From NCBI GenBank assembly GCA_036514635.1, contig DATBWU010000142.1, positions 1 to 18,713 on the forward strand: a DNA stretch of 18,713 nucleotides, given 5' to 3'. Origin of the DNA: DASSFZ01 sp036514635 (GTDB lineage: Bacteria > Chloroflexota > Anaerolineae > Fen-1058). The translations under genes were made by a program, and so were the position numbers. This document shows, in pieces, positions 6,942-14,154 of this stretch (position 1 is its first letter; the number at the start of each line of letters is the position of its first letter). The notes beneath the pieces were generated by a model. The model saw only the letters and a program-made list of their open reading frames with translations, did no database searches and was not told the origin of the DNA.

Positions 6942-8585
6942 TTATTCGTATGAATAGATCGCGTCGCGATGGACGAAGATGGTCTTGACGAACGGCTGGG
7001 CATTCCCCTGCCCGTCTTGGGGCATGGTATCCCACAGCACCGTCAGCGTGATCTTGCGCATCACCGGGCTGCCCTTTTCGTCGGACTCCCAGTCTTCGAT
7101 CTTGACGACGGCGTGCCCGTTGGTCAACTGCTTCTCCGGCCTCAGGTTCGGGTTCTGGTAAATCTTGATCAGCGCCTGAAGGCTTTCCAGCTTCTCATAC
7201 AGGTGCGGCGATTCCTCTTTCAGTTGTTCGGGCAGCGCGCCTGTGTCGTATTCGCCGGGCTTCATTTCGTCGAACTTGACGGTGCGGATGTCATGCGGGC
7301 CTGGGCGTTCGGGCCGCATGAACTCGAACCCGACCTCGGTCTCGGACGCGCCGCCGACCAGGTAAGCCGAGGTGCCCATGAACGACAGGATGACGATAAT
7401 CCCGACGCTGAAGAACGACACGACCCATCCGAAGCGCCGCTGGTGCGCGCGGCGGCTGGGGCTGTAATCGTAATACGGCAGCAGGAAATGGAGCAGCAGC
7501 AAGATCGTCGGGACGACCACGCCCCACAGCGACTTGTCGCCCAGCTTGAGCATCCCCTGAATCCACAAGAAGTACCACGGCGCGACGGTGTGCAGCGGCG
7601 TGTTCAGCGGATCGGCGTGGTTCTCCAGCGGCGCGTCGTAGAAGAATGCCGATCCGACCACCAACACGGCGATGACGACCCCGAACCATAGCAGCTCGCT
7701 GGTGGCGATGTTCGGCAGGAACGGCACACGCTTGTCCGGCGGCACTTTGCGCGCCGAGTCCTCGCCCGGCGCATCCAGGCCCGGCGGCAGCGAGTGACCG
7801 TGGCGGATGACTTTGTAATAGTGGACGAACAGGAACAGGATCAAGAGCGCAGGCAGCGCGAACACGTGCAGCAGATAGAAGCGCAACAGGCCGCCCGCGC
7901 CCAGGTCCAGACCGCCGCGCAGCAGCAGGCCGACGGCCTGGCCGACCTCCGGCGGCGGCGTGGCATCGGCCATCGACGCGCCGATCGTCACCGCCCACAG
8001 CGACAATTGATCCCACGGCAGCAGGTAGCCGGTGAACGACAGCAGCAGTGTGAAGAGAAGCAGCCAGACGCCGGTGTGGTAGGTGAACTGGCGCGGCTTT
8101 TTATACGAGCCGGTCAGGAACGTGCGCCACATGTGCAGCGCCACGGCCAGCACCATGAGCTCGGCGGCCAGGCGATGAATATCGCGCACCAACATGCCCA
8201 GCGGCACGTTGCTCAGAATACGCAGCATGTCGCCGTACGCCGCCGTCGGCGACGGCGTGTAGAAGATCATCAGGAACAGGCCGGTGATGATCTCGATCAG
8301 AAACAGCGCCGTCGAGATCAGCCCCAGCCGGAAGGTGGGGAAGAACTTGGTCACTTCGATGTGATAGAAGGACGGCCAGATATGGAACCACGCGCCTTCG
8401 GTGTGAGGCTTGACGCGCGGGTTCGGCTTGGGAGGCGGATCGCCGCGCAGCACGCCGCGAATCGCGTTGATGTCCAGGCCGGCGGTGAAGCGCTCGACGG
8501 ATTCATTCAGCTTGATCGCGATGGTGCGCTTCAGGCCATACTGCTTGCGCATTTCGTTGAGCGTGTGGAAAGGTTCGATCGCCAT
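6942..8585 (-). CDS. Cytochrome b of a quinol:cytochrome c oxidoreductase (b6-type, C-terminally extended)
   Basis: Transmembrane haem b subunit, 547 residues. N-terminal haem-binding half: His137/His151 (14 apart) and His240/His255 (15 apart). The 15-residue spacing in the second pair is the b6 type, against 14 in mitochondrial-type bc1. LLSFTGYLLPWDQLSLWAVT is the conserved Qo-side segment. Subunit IV-like helices follow (residues ~295-410). The Qo motif that is usually PEWY reads APWY at 335-338, so the usual glutamate is absent. Residues ~412-547 form a charged soluble tail with no cofactor motif that I recognise. GGAGGA lies 6 nt before the ATG; the gap to the Rieske gene is 19 bp. Function in the bc operon is firm; quinone type cannot be read. 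Confidence 0.94.
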   Translation of the reverse strand: MAIEPFHTLNEMRKQYGLKRTIAIKLNESVERFTAGLDINAIRGVLRGDPPPKPNPRVKPHTEGAWFHIWPSFYHIEVTKFFPTFRLGLISTALFLIEIITGLFLMIFYTPSPTAAYGDMLRILSNVPLGMLVRDIHRLAAELMVLAVALHMWRTFLTGSYKKPRQFTYHTGVWLLLFTLLLSFTGYLLPWDQLSLWAVTIGASMADATPPPEVGQAVGLLLRGGLDLGAGGLLRFYLLHVFALPALLILFLFVHYYKVIRHGHSLPPGLDAPGEDSARKVPPDKRVPFLPNIATSELLWFGVVIAVLVVGSAFFYDAPLENHADPLNTPLHTVAPWYFLWIQGMLKLGDKSLWGVVVPTILLLLHFLLPYYDYSPSRRAHQRRFGWVVSFFSVGIIVILSFMGTSAYLVGGASETEVGFEFMRPERPGPHDIRTVKFDEMKPGEYDTGALPEQLKEESPHLYEKLESLQALIKIYQNPNLRPEKQLTNGHAVVKIEDWESDEKGSPVMRKITLTVLWDTMPQDGQGNAQPFVKTIFVHRDAIYSYE

Positions 8586-8604
8586 CGTTCATCCTCCGCG
8601 CGAA

Positions 8605-9255
8605 TCAGGCTTTCTCGGATTTGGGCGGGCCGCCCTTGATGCGTTCGCCGGTCAGCACCCATACACGCAGGCCGGTGGTGTCGGCCGGAATCTCCAGCGG
8701 CGTCCCGGCCAGCGGCTTGCCATTGGCCGGGTCGTCGTTGTAGTCGTCGTTGTTCTTGCCGGGCGTGCGGGCGACGACCTCGCCCCTTTCGTTCCGGAGC
8801 TCGACCACGAAGCGGTCCAGGCTGCGCGGGGCAGGGCCTTGCTCCAGAATCTTCGTGCCATCCAGCCAGAACTTCGAACCGTGGCAGGGGCACTCGAAGC
8901 GGTCGGTCGAGGGTTCGAACTTATACAGGCAACCCAGGTGGGTACAGACTTTGTAGATCGCCAGCAACCCCTGTTGGGCTTCGCCTTTCTGCGCTTCCGT
9001 CGGCCCGATGTTGAGCAGCCACGTCTTGGCATCGGGATAACTGCCGGGTACGCCGTCCTGCGGCGGCAGAATCTCGCTGAGCAGGCCGAGATCGAACGGC
9101 GCGCCGAACTGCCCTTCGCGGAAGCGTGGCAGCATGAACAGATACACGCCTACCCCGAACTCCGCCAGGAACAGTGTCATCGCCGCTCCCCACACGTAAT
9201 TGAGGAATTCTCGGCGTGTAATGCCCTGGCCCGTCGTCGCATTCGCGTCGGCCAT
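8605..9255 (-). CDS. Rieske iron-sulfur protein of the bc complex
   Basis: [2Fe-2S] subunit, 216 residues, that oxidises quinol at the cytochrome b Qo site. The N-terminus has a twin-arginine motif (TRREFL, residues 13-18) followed by one hydrophobic helix (~20-42), as expected for Tat-dependent export with the helix kept as an anchor. Cluster ligands are Cys104 and His106 in CTHLGC and Cys122 and His125 in CPCHGS; Cys109 and Cys124 would form the usual disulfide. Residues ~165-190 are an Asn/Asp-rich insert before the last strand. It is first in the operon; AAGGAG lies 9 nt before the ATG and a consensus-like promoter is about 130 bp upstream. Confidence 0.95.
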   Translation of the reverse strand: MADANATTGQGITRREFLNYVWGAAMTLFLAEFGVGVYLFMLPRFREGQFGAPFDLGLLSEILPPQDGVPGSYPDAKTWLLNIGPTEAQKGEAQQGLLAIYKVCTHLGCLYKFEPSTDRFECPCHGSKFWLDGTKILEQGPAPRSLDRFVVELRNERGEVVARTPGKNNDDYNDDPANGKPLAGTPLEIPADTTGLRVWVLTGERIKGGPPKSEKA

Positions 9256-9386
9256 AGATGAGAGCTCCTTCAGTTGGATTGATCAGAGTGTGGAATCGAA
9301 AGTACGAGAGAGTTCTGTAAGGAGAATGTGCCAACCGGCTGTAGTCGGCTCATAAACTGCCCCCCGCTTTCTCGCCCTGGTTGCAA

Positions 9387-9415
9387 TTTATATCACAAGG
9401 GTGAGGGCATGTCAA
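9387..9415 (-). promoter_or_regulatory. Sigma-70-type promoter of the cytochrome bc operon
   Basis: On the minus strand TTGACA (9410-9415) is separated by 17 nt from TATAAA (9387-9392). It precedes the Rieske gene by about 130 bp, leaving a leader of roughly 120 nt. Confidence 0.8.
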
Positions 9416-9424
9416 TTCTCACCC
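9399..9424. promoter_or_regulatory. Dyad over the bc-operon -35 box (candidate operator)
   Basis: GGGTGAG (9399-9405) and CTCACCC (9418-9424) form a perfect 7-bp dyad with a 12-nt spacer. The -35 hexamer of the bc promoter (9410-9415) lies within it, so a bound regulator would affect that promoter and perhaps the divergent one at 9436. Confidence 0.45.
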
Positions 9425-9435
9425 GCCTGCTTTTC

Positions 9436-9465
9436 TTGACAGCTCAAATCACTCACGGGCATAAT
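9436..9465 (+). promoter_or_regulatory. Sigma-70-type promoter of mgtE
   Basis: TTGACA (9436-9441), 18-nt spacer, CATAAT (9460-9465). Start of transcription would be near 9472, giving an mgtE leader of about 215 nt. The -35 box is 20 bp from that of the divergent bc promoter. Confidence 0.75.
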
Positions 9466-9485
9466 AGGCCCAGGCTCAGTAGGTG

Positions 9486-9639
9486 TTTCAAGGAGGTCGA
9501 TGCAACGAATCCACAACGGATAAACGAATGCCACTGGCATGGCTCTGTCTGTGGCGGATTCGTTTATCCGTTGTTCATCCGATGCGCTGCCTCTGTTCAC
9601 CCCGCGCCGCCCTGGAGCGGGCGACTCGCCTCCTTGAAA
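9486..9639 (+). repeat. Nested palindrome in the mgtE leader
   Basis: An outer 11-bp perfect stem, TTTCAAGGAGG (9486-9496) with CCTCCTTGAAA (9629-9639), encloses a 17-bp perfect inverted repeat (9513-9529 with 9558-9574), extended inward by GCCAC (9530-9534) with GTGGC (9551-9555). The inner part resembles other intergenic palindromes here in its GGAT/ACGAAT wording. The strong Shine-Dalgarno-like AAGGAGGT at 9490-9497 would be sequestered by the outer stem. The remaining leader (9640-9688) shows nothing distinct. Confidence 0.75.
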
Positions 9640-9688
9640 TCCGTAAAGAGTGTAGCCGCATTTATCCGAAGCCGCACGGCGGTGGGTT

Positions 9689-11035
9689 ATGCCCGTTCCC
9701 AGCGACGAGACGATCGAATCCATCCGCGCCGCGATCGATCGCGGCGCATTTGCCGAGGCCATCGCGCTGATCGAGAAACTGCGCGTGCCCGATCAGGCCG
9801 AGGGGTTCACCGGGCTCGAGCCGGAAGATCAGGCCGCGTTGTTGCCGCGCCTCGATCCCGATGCTTCTGCCGACATTCTCGAAGAACTCGAAGACGAGGA
9901 TGCGGCGGGCGTAGCCGAGCATCTCGATCCCGAAACGTTGTCGCGCATCGTCGACGAGATGGAGCCGGACGAGGCGGCTGACCTGCTGGGCGATCTGTCG
10001 AAAGAGCAGGCCGATCAGGTGTTGGCCCGGCTGGAAGACCCTGAGGAGGTTCGCCCGCTGCTGCTCCACCCCGACGAGACCGCTGGCGGGCGCATGACCA
10101 GCGATCTGTTCGCGCTGCGCCGGCGCATGACCGTGCAGGAGGCCATCCAGGCGCTGCGCGACTTGGAGCCGTCTGAGGAAGTCACCTACTACCTGTTCGT
10201 CGTCGATCGCGACAACATCCTGCGCGGCGTCATCTCGCTGCGCCGGTTGCTCACTGCCGATCCGCAAGCTACGCTCGAATCGATCATGGACACCGACGTG
10301 ATCAGCGCGACCGCCGGGATGGATCAGGAAGAGGCCGCGCACCTGATGTCGCGTTACAGCCTGCCGGCGTTGCCGATCGTCGACGAGGCCGGCCACCTGT
10401 TGGGCATGATTACGCACGACGATCTGGTGGACGTGATCGAAGAGGAAGCCAGCGAAGACATCTATCGTTTGGGCGGCGTGCTCGACGAGGAACGCGCATC
10501 GGGGCCGATCGGTACCTCCGTGCGGCGGCGGCTGCCGTGGTTGTACATCAACTTGCTGACCGCCTTTCTGGCCGCGTGGGTGATCAGCTTGTTTCAAGGG
10601 ACCATCGAGCGCGTCGCGATTCTAGCCGCGTTCCAATCGATCGTCGCCGGGCAAGGCGGCAACGCCGGGACCCAGGCGCTGACGGTGATGGTGCGCAGCA
10701 TCGCGATCGGCGACGTCGAGCTGCGCAATGTCTGGCGCACACTGCTGAAAGAACTCCTCGTCGGGCTGATCAACGGCGTCGCCGTCGGCGTCGTCGTCGG
10801 CGTCGTCGGCGCGATCGTGGTCAACAAGCCGGCGCTGGGGTTGATCGTCGGAGCGGCCATGATCGGCAACATGCTGGCCGCCGGGCTGGCCGGCGCGCTG
10901 GTGCCGATGATTCTCAGGCGGCTGAAGATCGATCCGGCGCTGGCCTCGGGCGTCATCGTCACCACCGTTACGGATGTCGTGGGCTTCGGATTATTCCTCG
11001 GGCTGGCGACTCTTTTCATCACATGGCTCGTCTAA
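9689..11035 (+). CDS. mgtE: Magnesium transporter MgtE
   Basis: Mg2+-gated Mg2+ channel, 448 residues, full family length. Order: acidic N-terminal superhelical domain (~1-130, repeated LDPxxxADILEEL-type motifs), two CBS domains (~135-265; AGGRMTSDLFAL, TAGMDQEEAAHLMSRY, PIVDEAGHLLGMITHDDL), a connecting helix and five transmembrane helices (~285-448). The channel signatures GGNAGTQALT and TVTDVVGFG are present; Asp429 in the latter corresponds to the pore-lining Asp432 of the Thermus protein (recalled). In the family, Mg2+ bound between the cytosolic domains closes the pore. The ribosome-binding site is weak (GGTGGG). The last 13 bp overlap the RNase D-like gene, suggesting co-transcription. 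Confidence 0.96.
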   Translation: MPVPSDETIESIRAAIDRGAFAEAIALIEKLRVPDQAEGFTGLEPEDQAALLPRLDPDASADILEELEDEDAAGVAEHLDPETLSRIVDEMEPDEAADLLGDLSKEQADQVLARLEDPEEVRPLLLHPDETAGGRMTSDLFALRRRMTVQEAIQALRDLEPSEEVTYYLFVVDRDNILRGVISLRRLLTADPQATLESIMDTDVISATAGMDQEEAAHLMSRYSLPALPIVDEAGHLLGMITHDDLVDVIEEEASEDIYRLGGVLDEERASGPIGTSVRRRLPWLYINLLTAFLAAWVISLFQGTIERVAILAAFQSIVAGQGGNAGTQALTVMVRSIAIGDVELRNVWRTLLKELLVGLINGVAVGVVVGVVGAIVVNKPALGLIVGAAMIGNMLAAGLAGALVPMILRRLKIDPALASGVIVTTVTDVVGFGLFLGLATLFITWLV

Positions 11036-12150
11036 CTCCACCCATTCTCATTTCTACACAACCCGCGCTGATGTCTGCGCTGAATCGCATCCGCGACCAG
11101 GCGCGCATCGCCGTGGATACCGAGTCGAACAGCCTGTACGCCTACCGGGAGCGCGTGTGCCTGGTGCAGGTTTCGATCCCGGAGGCCGACTTCTTGATCG
11201 ATCCGCTGCCGCCCGCCGTCGATCTGCGCGCGCTCGACGCCGTCTTCGCCGATCCCGCGATTGAGAAAGTGCTGCACGCCTGCGAGTACGATGTGATGTG
11301 CCTGCGCCGCGATTACGGTTTCGTTTTCAATAACCTGTTCGATACGATGTGGGCGGCGCGCATTTTGGGCTGGCCGCGCGTCGGGCTGGCTGATATTCTC
11401 AAAGAGCGCTTCGACGTGAGGCTGGATAAACGCTGGCAGAGGTACAACTGGGGGCGGCGCCCACTGCCGCCCGAGGCGCTGGCGTATGCCCGGCTCGACA
11501 CGCATTATCTGCTGCGGCTGCACGACGTGCAGATGAGCGAGCTGCGCAGGCGCGATCGGCTGGAAGAAGCGCGCGAGGTGTTCGCCGAACTGGCGCAGGC
11601 CGAAGCCTCGCCACACGGCGAGACCGAGCGCAACGGCTTCTGGCGCGTGAAGGGCGTCTTCGATCTCGATCCCGTGGGCCGGGCCGTGCTGCGTGAGCTG
11701 CATGCCTATCGCAACGATGAAGCCCGCCGCCTCGATCGTCCACCGTTCAAAGTGATCAACGATCAGACGTTGATCGCGATCGCGCAGGCTCGCCCGGCGC
11801 GCCTCGATCAGTTGCGTGGCCTACCGGGCATGTCCGGTGCGCAAATCGATCGGCACGGCGGCAACCTGCTGCGAGCCGTCGCGCGCGGCAGGCGCGCCGC
11901 GCCGCCGAAACCGCCGCCGCGCAAAGTGGCCGCCCCGGAAGTCATCGAACGCTACGAGCGCCTGCGCCTGTGGCGCAAGCAGATCGCGGCGGAACGCGGC
12001 GTAGAAACCGATGTGATCATCAGCAATGCCGCGTTGATGGTGCTGGCCGAGCGGCAGCCGCGCACTCTATCCGACCTGGATGGCATCGACGGCTTCGGCG
12101 TGTGGCGGCGCAAGACCTACGGGCAGGCGATCCTGGACGCACTGCACTAA
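11023..12150 (+). CDS. rnd: RNase D-like 3'-5' exonuclease with two HRDC domains
   Basis: Predicted 3'-5' exoribonuclease, as in tRNA 3'-end maturation, 375 residues. The N-terminal DEDDy exonuclease domain shows VDTES (Asp32, Glu34), HACEYDV (Asp90) and YARLDTHYL (Tyr155, Asp159). Two HRDC domains follow, ~219-288 (ELHAYRNDEARRLDRPPF) and ~307-375 (LRLWRKQIAAERGVETDV), joined by a Pro/Lys/Arg-rich linker at ~288-303; this is the full RNase D layout. The ATG at 11023 overlaps the mgtE 3' end by 13 bp and gives the canonical N-terminus. The stop codon's last A begins the first heptamer of the repeat that follows. Confidence 0.92.
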   Translation: MARLTPPILISTQPALMSALNRIRDQARIAVDTESNSLYAYRERVCLVQVSIPEADFLIDPLPPAVDLRALDAVFADPAIEKVLHACEYDVMCLRRDYGFVFNNLFDTMWAARILGWPRVGLADILKERFDVRLDKRWQRYNWGRRPLPPEALAYARLDTHYLLRLHDVQMSELRRRDRLEEAREVFAELAQAEASPHGETERNGFWRVKGVFDLDPVGRAVLRELHAYRNDEARRLDRPPFKVINDQTLIAIAQARPARLDQLRGLPGMSGAQIDRHGGNLLRAVARGRRAAPPKPPPRKVAAPEVIERYERLRLWRKQIAAERGVETDVIISNAALMVLAERQPRTLSDLDGIDGFGVWRRKTYGQAILDALH

Positions 12151-12227
12151 TTGCGGATTTCGGATTGCGGATTGCGGATTTCATTCGGCATCCATCATTC
12201 CGCAATCAGCAATCCACAATCTCCAAT
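12150..12227. repeat. Inverted repeat of four ATTGCGG-type heptamers per arm
   Basis: Left arm 12150-12177: ATTGCGG, ATTTCGG, ATTGCGG, ATTGCGG. Right arm 12200-12227: CCGCAAT, CAGCAAT, CCACAAT, CTCCAAT. The arms are head-on with a 22-nt centre. The array fills the whole gap between the RNase D stop and the next ATG (12232). Confidence 0.93.
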
Positions 12228-12231
12228 CTCT

Positions 12232-13878
12232 ATGACCTCCTCACTGTCACTTCGTAGTCGGCGCAATCGCATCGTCCGTTTCTTCGCCCGCGCGTTCCTC
12301 TCCAGCGTGTTTTGGGACGTGATCGTCCGCAACCTGGGCGGGCGGCGCTGGGCGCAGCGCACTGCGTTGCCGCGCTACGTGTCACTCGCCCGGCGCTTCC
12401 GCGTGCTGGCGGTCGAGATGGGCGGCGTGCTGATCAAGCTCGGTCAATTCGTCAGCAGCCGCGTCGATGTGCTGCCGATCGAGATCACGTCCGAGCTGGC
12501 CGGGCTGCAAGACGAAGTGCCGCCTGCACCTTTTGAACTGATCCACGGCCTGATCGAGCGCGAGCTGGGTAAGCCGATCGCGGCCGCGTTCCAGTCGTTC
12601 GACGTGCAGACCATCGCCGCTGCGTCGCTGGGGCAGGTCTATCAGGCGACGCTGCCCGGCGGCGAACACGTCGTCGTGAAGGTGCAGCGGCCCGGTATCG
12701 AGGCGCTGATCGCCGTCGATCTCGACGCGCTGCGCTGGGCGGTCGGCTGGCTGAAGCGCTTCCGCGCCATCACCCGGCGGGCCGATCTCGATGCGCTGTT
12801 CGAAGAATTCAGCACGACGCTGTACGAAGAGATCGACTATCTGGCCGAGGGGCGCAACGCCGAGCATTTCGCGGCGGACTTCAAAGGCCGGGAACGCATC
12901 CGCATCCCCTCCATCGTCTGGCCCCTCACTACGCGCCGCGTGCTGACGATGGAGGACATCAGTGCCATCAAAATCCGCGATGTGGCCGGTTACGAGACGC
13001 AGGGCGTGAAACGATCGGCGGTGGCGGAGACGTTGTTCGAGTTTTACCTGGAGCAGATCTTCACCAACGGGTTTTTCCACGCCGATCCGCACGCGGGCAA
13101 TCTATTCGTCGAGCCGCGCGGCGACGGGCGCTTCACGATCAACGTGGTGGACTTCGGCATGGTGGGGCACATCACGCCGGACGTGCGAGCGCACTTGCGC
13201 GACGGGTTCATCGGCATCGCGCTGCGCGACACGCACCGGCTGGTCACGGCGATGCAGGGCGCGGGCTGGCTGCTGCCGTCAGCCGATGTGCAAGAAATCG
13301 AGCGCGCCGCGAACAAGGTCTTCGCGCGCTTCTGGGGCATCCGCATGGGCGAGCTGCGCAACCTCGATCTGAACGTCGTGCGCGAGTTGATCGCAGAGTC
13401 CCGGCAGCTGCTCTACGAGATGCCGTTTCAGATTCCGGCGAACGTGCTGTTTCTGGGGCGCGCGCTGGGAATTCTATCGGGGCTGGCGACGGAGATCGAT
13501 CCGCAGTTCAACATCTTCGCCGCCGCCGAGCCGTTCGCCCGGCAAATGCTCTCGGACGAGAGTGCGTCGTTGCTGGGAACGGTCTGGTCGCAGGCGGTGG
13601 AGATCGGCGGCGCGATCGTGCGCCTGCCCGTGCAGTTCGAGCGGCTGATCGCCACCCTGCTGCGCGGCGAGCTGCGGATCAACGTGCTCGGCACAGAGGC
13701 GCTCATCCACGAGTTTCGCCGGCTTCAGACGCTCATGCAGCGCCTGATCTGGACGTTGGTCTTCGCGGCGTTGCTGCTGGTGGGGATCAGCCTGGAGGTG
13801 AGCGGTTATCGCCAGATCAGTCCTGTGATACTGTTGGCAGCGATTATCGCCCTCGCGTGGATGATCCTAAGGCGATAG
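12232..13878 (+). CDS. ABC1/AarF/UbiB-family kinase-like membrane protein
   Basis: Atypical kinase-like protein of the UbiB/ADCK family, 548 residues, linked in the family to isoprenoid-quinone or lipid metabolism. Seen: the KxGQ motif (IKLGQF, Lys69-Gln72), the alanine-rich ATP loop AAASLGQVY (~129-137), VVVKVQRPG with Lys150, EIDYLAEG (ExD motif, 200-202), FFHADPHAGN catalytic loop (283-290) and VVDFGM (Asp308). Two hydrophobic helices end the protein (WTLVFAALLLVGISL and VILLAAIIALAWMIL). The ATG at 12232 is chosen because the 27 residues from an earlier ATG (12151) would be encoded by the heptamer repeat. No Shine-Dalgarno sequence precedes it. The role in quinone synthesis is inferred from the family and fits a respiring cell. 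Confidence 0.92.
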   Translation: MTSSLSLRSRRNRIVRFFARAFLSSVFWDVIVRNLGGRRWAQRTALPRYVSLARRFRVLAVEMGGVLIKLGQFVSSRVDVLPIEITSELAGLQDEVPPAPFELIHGLIERELGKPIAAAFQSFDVQTIAAASLGQVYQATLPGGEHVVVKVQRPGIEALIAVDLDALRWAVGWLKRFRAITRRADLDALFEEFSTTLYEEIDYLAEGRNAEHFAADFKGRERIRIPSIVWPLTTRRVLTMEDISAIKIRDVAGYETQGVKRSAVAETLFEFYLEQIFTNGFFHADPHAGNLFVEPRGDGRFTINVVDFGMVGHITPDVRAHLRDGFIGIALRDTHRLVTAMQGAGWLLPSADVQEIERAANKVFARFWGIRMGELRNLDLNVVRELIAESRQLLYEMPFQIPANVLFLGRALGILSGLATEIDPQFNIFAAAEPFARQMLSDESASLLGTVWSQAVEIGGAIVRLPVQFERLIATLLRGELRINVLGTEALIHEFRRLQTLMQRLIWTLVFAALLLVGISLEVSGYRQISPVILLAAIIALAWMILRR

Positions 13879-13893
13879 GTCTCTCTCTACGCT

Positions 13894-13908
13894 GGTGGGA
13901 TTTGAACC
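13894..13908 (-). other. tRNA T-arm-like fragment
   Basis: On the minus strand the sequence reads GGTTCAAATCCCACC, the usual T-loop and 3' stem half of a tRNA. No anticodon or D arm lies upstream and the T stem does not close fully, so this is at most a remnant, or chance. Confidence 0.25.
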
Positions 13909-14057
13909 GCGAAGTCGCAAAGGACGCCAAGTTTTTCAAGCGCTTTACATTCGCCTGCCTCGCGTCTTTTTGCGGTGGTGATTGTTCACATCTCACCAAG
14001 GCACAGAGGCATGGAGAAAGCGGCCCTCTGAAACCTCTGTGTCTCCGTGCCTGCGTG
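13906..14057. repeat. Two adjacent imperfect inverted repeats
   Basis: The first opens with ACCGCGAAGTCGCAAAGGAC (from 13906) and closes with GCGTCTTTTTGCGGTGGT (to about 13978). The second runs from CACCAAGGCACAGAGGC (13994) to GTGTCTCCGTGCCTGCGTGG (to 14057), about 17 of 23 arm positions pairing. Both are wordings I recall from intergenic repeats of many unrelated bacteria. They occupy most of the 276-bp gap 13879-14154; the remainder (14058-14154) shows no gene or clear terminator. Confidence 0.7.
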
Positions 14058-14154
14058 GTTCGCTGGCTTGCGTGTAATCACCAGTTTTTGCGGGGTTGCG
14101 GTTGGATTTTTCCGCCAAACCGGGAAGAGTCGACGCTAGGCGCTGATCGCGATT

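Noticed and set aside
7794..8639. Long plus-strand frame opposite cytochrome b
   Set aside because: Low-complexity Arg/Gln/His/Asp-rich translation, typical of the antisense of a GC-rich gene; cytochrome b is unambiguous.
9500..9523. Seven-codon leader peptide (MQRIHNG) before mgtE
   Set aside because: The AAGGAGGT site is only 2 nt from the ATG, too close for normal initiation, and the peptide has no regulatory codon pattern.
9472..9688. M-box (Mg2+) riboswitch in the mgtE leader
   Set aside because: The conserved M-box words that I remember are not present; only repeat-derived stems are seen.
10780..10812. GTCGTC-rich simple repeat in mgtE
   Set aside because: It encodes a Gly/Val transmembrane helix in frame; low-complexity coding rather than a separate element.
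10537..11022. Upstream extension of the RNase D-like reading frame by 162 codons
   Set aside because: It lies wholly inside mgtE in another frame, is Arg/Gly/Asp-rich in the manner of GC-rich shadow frames, and the canonical RNase D N-terminus begins at the ATG at 11023.
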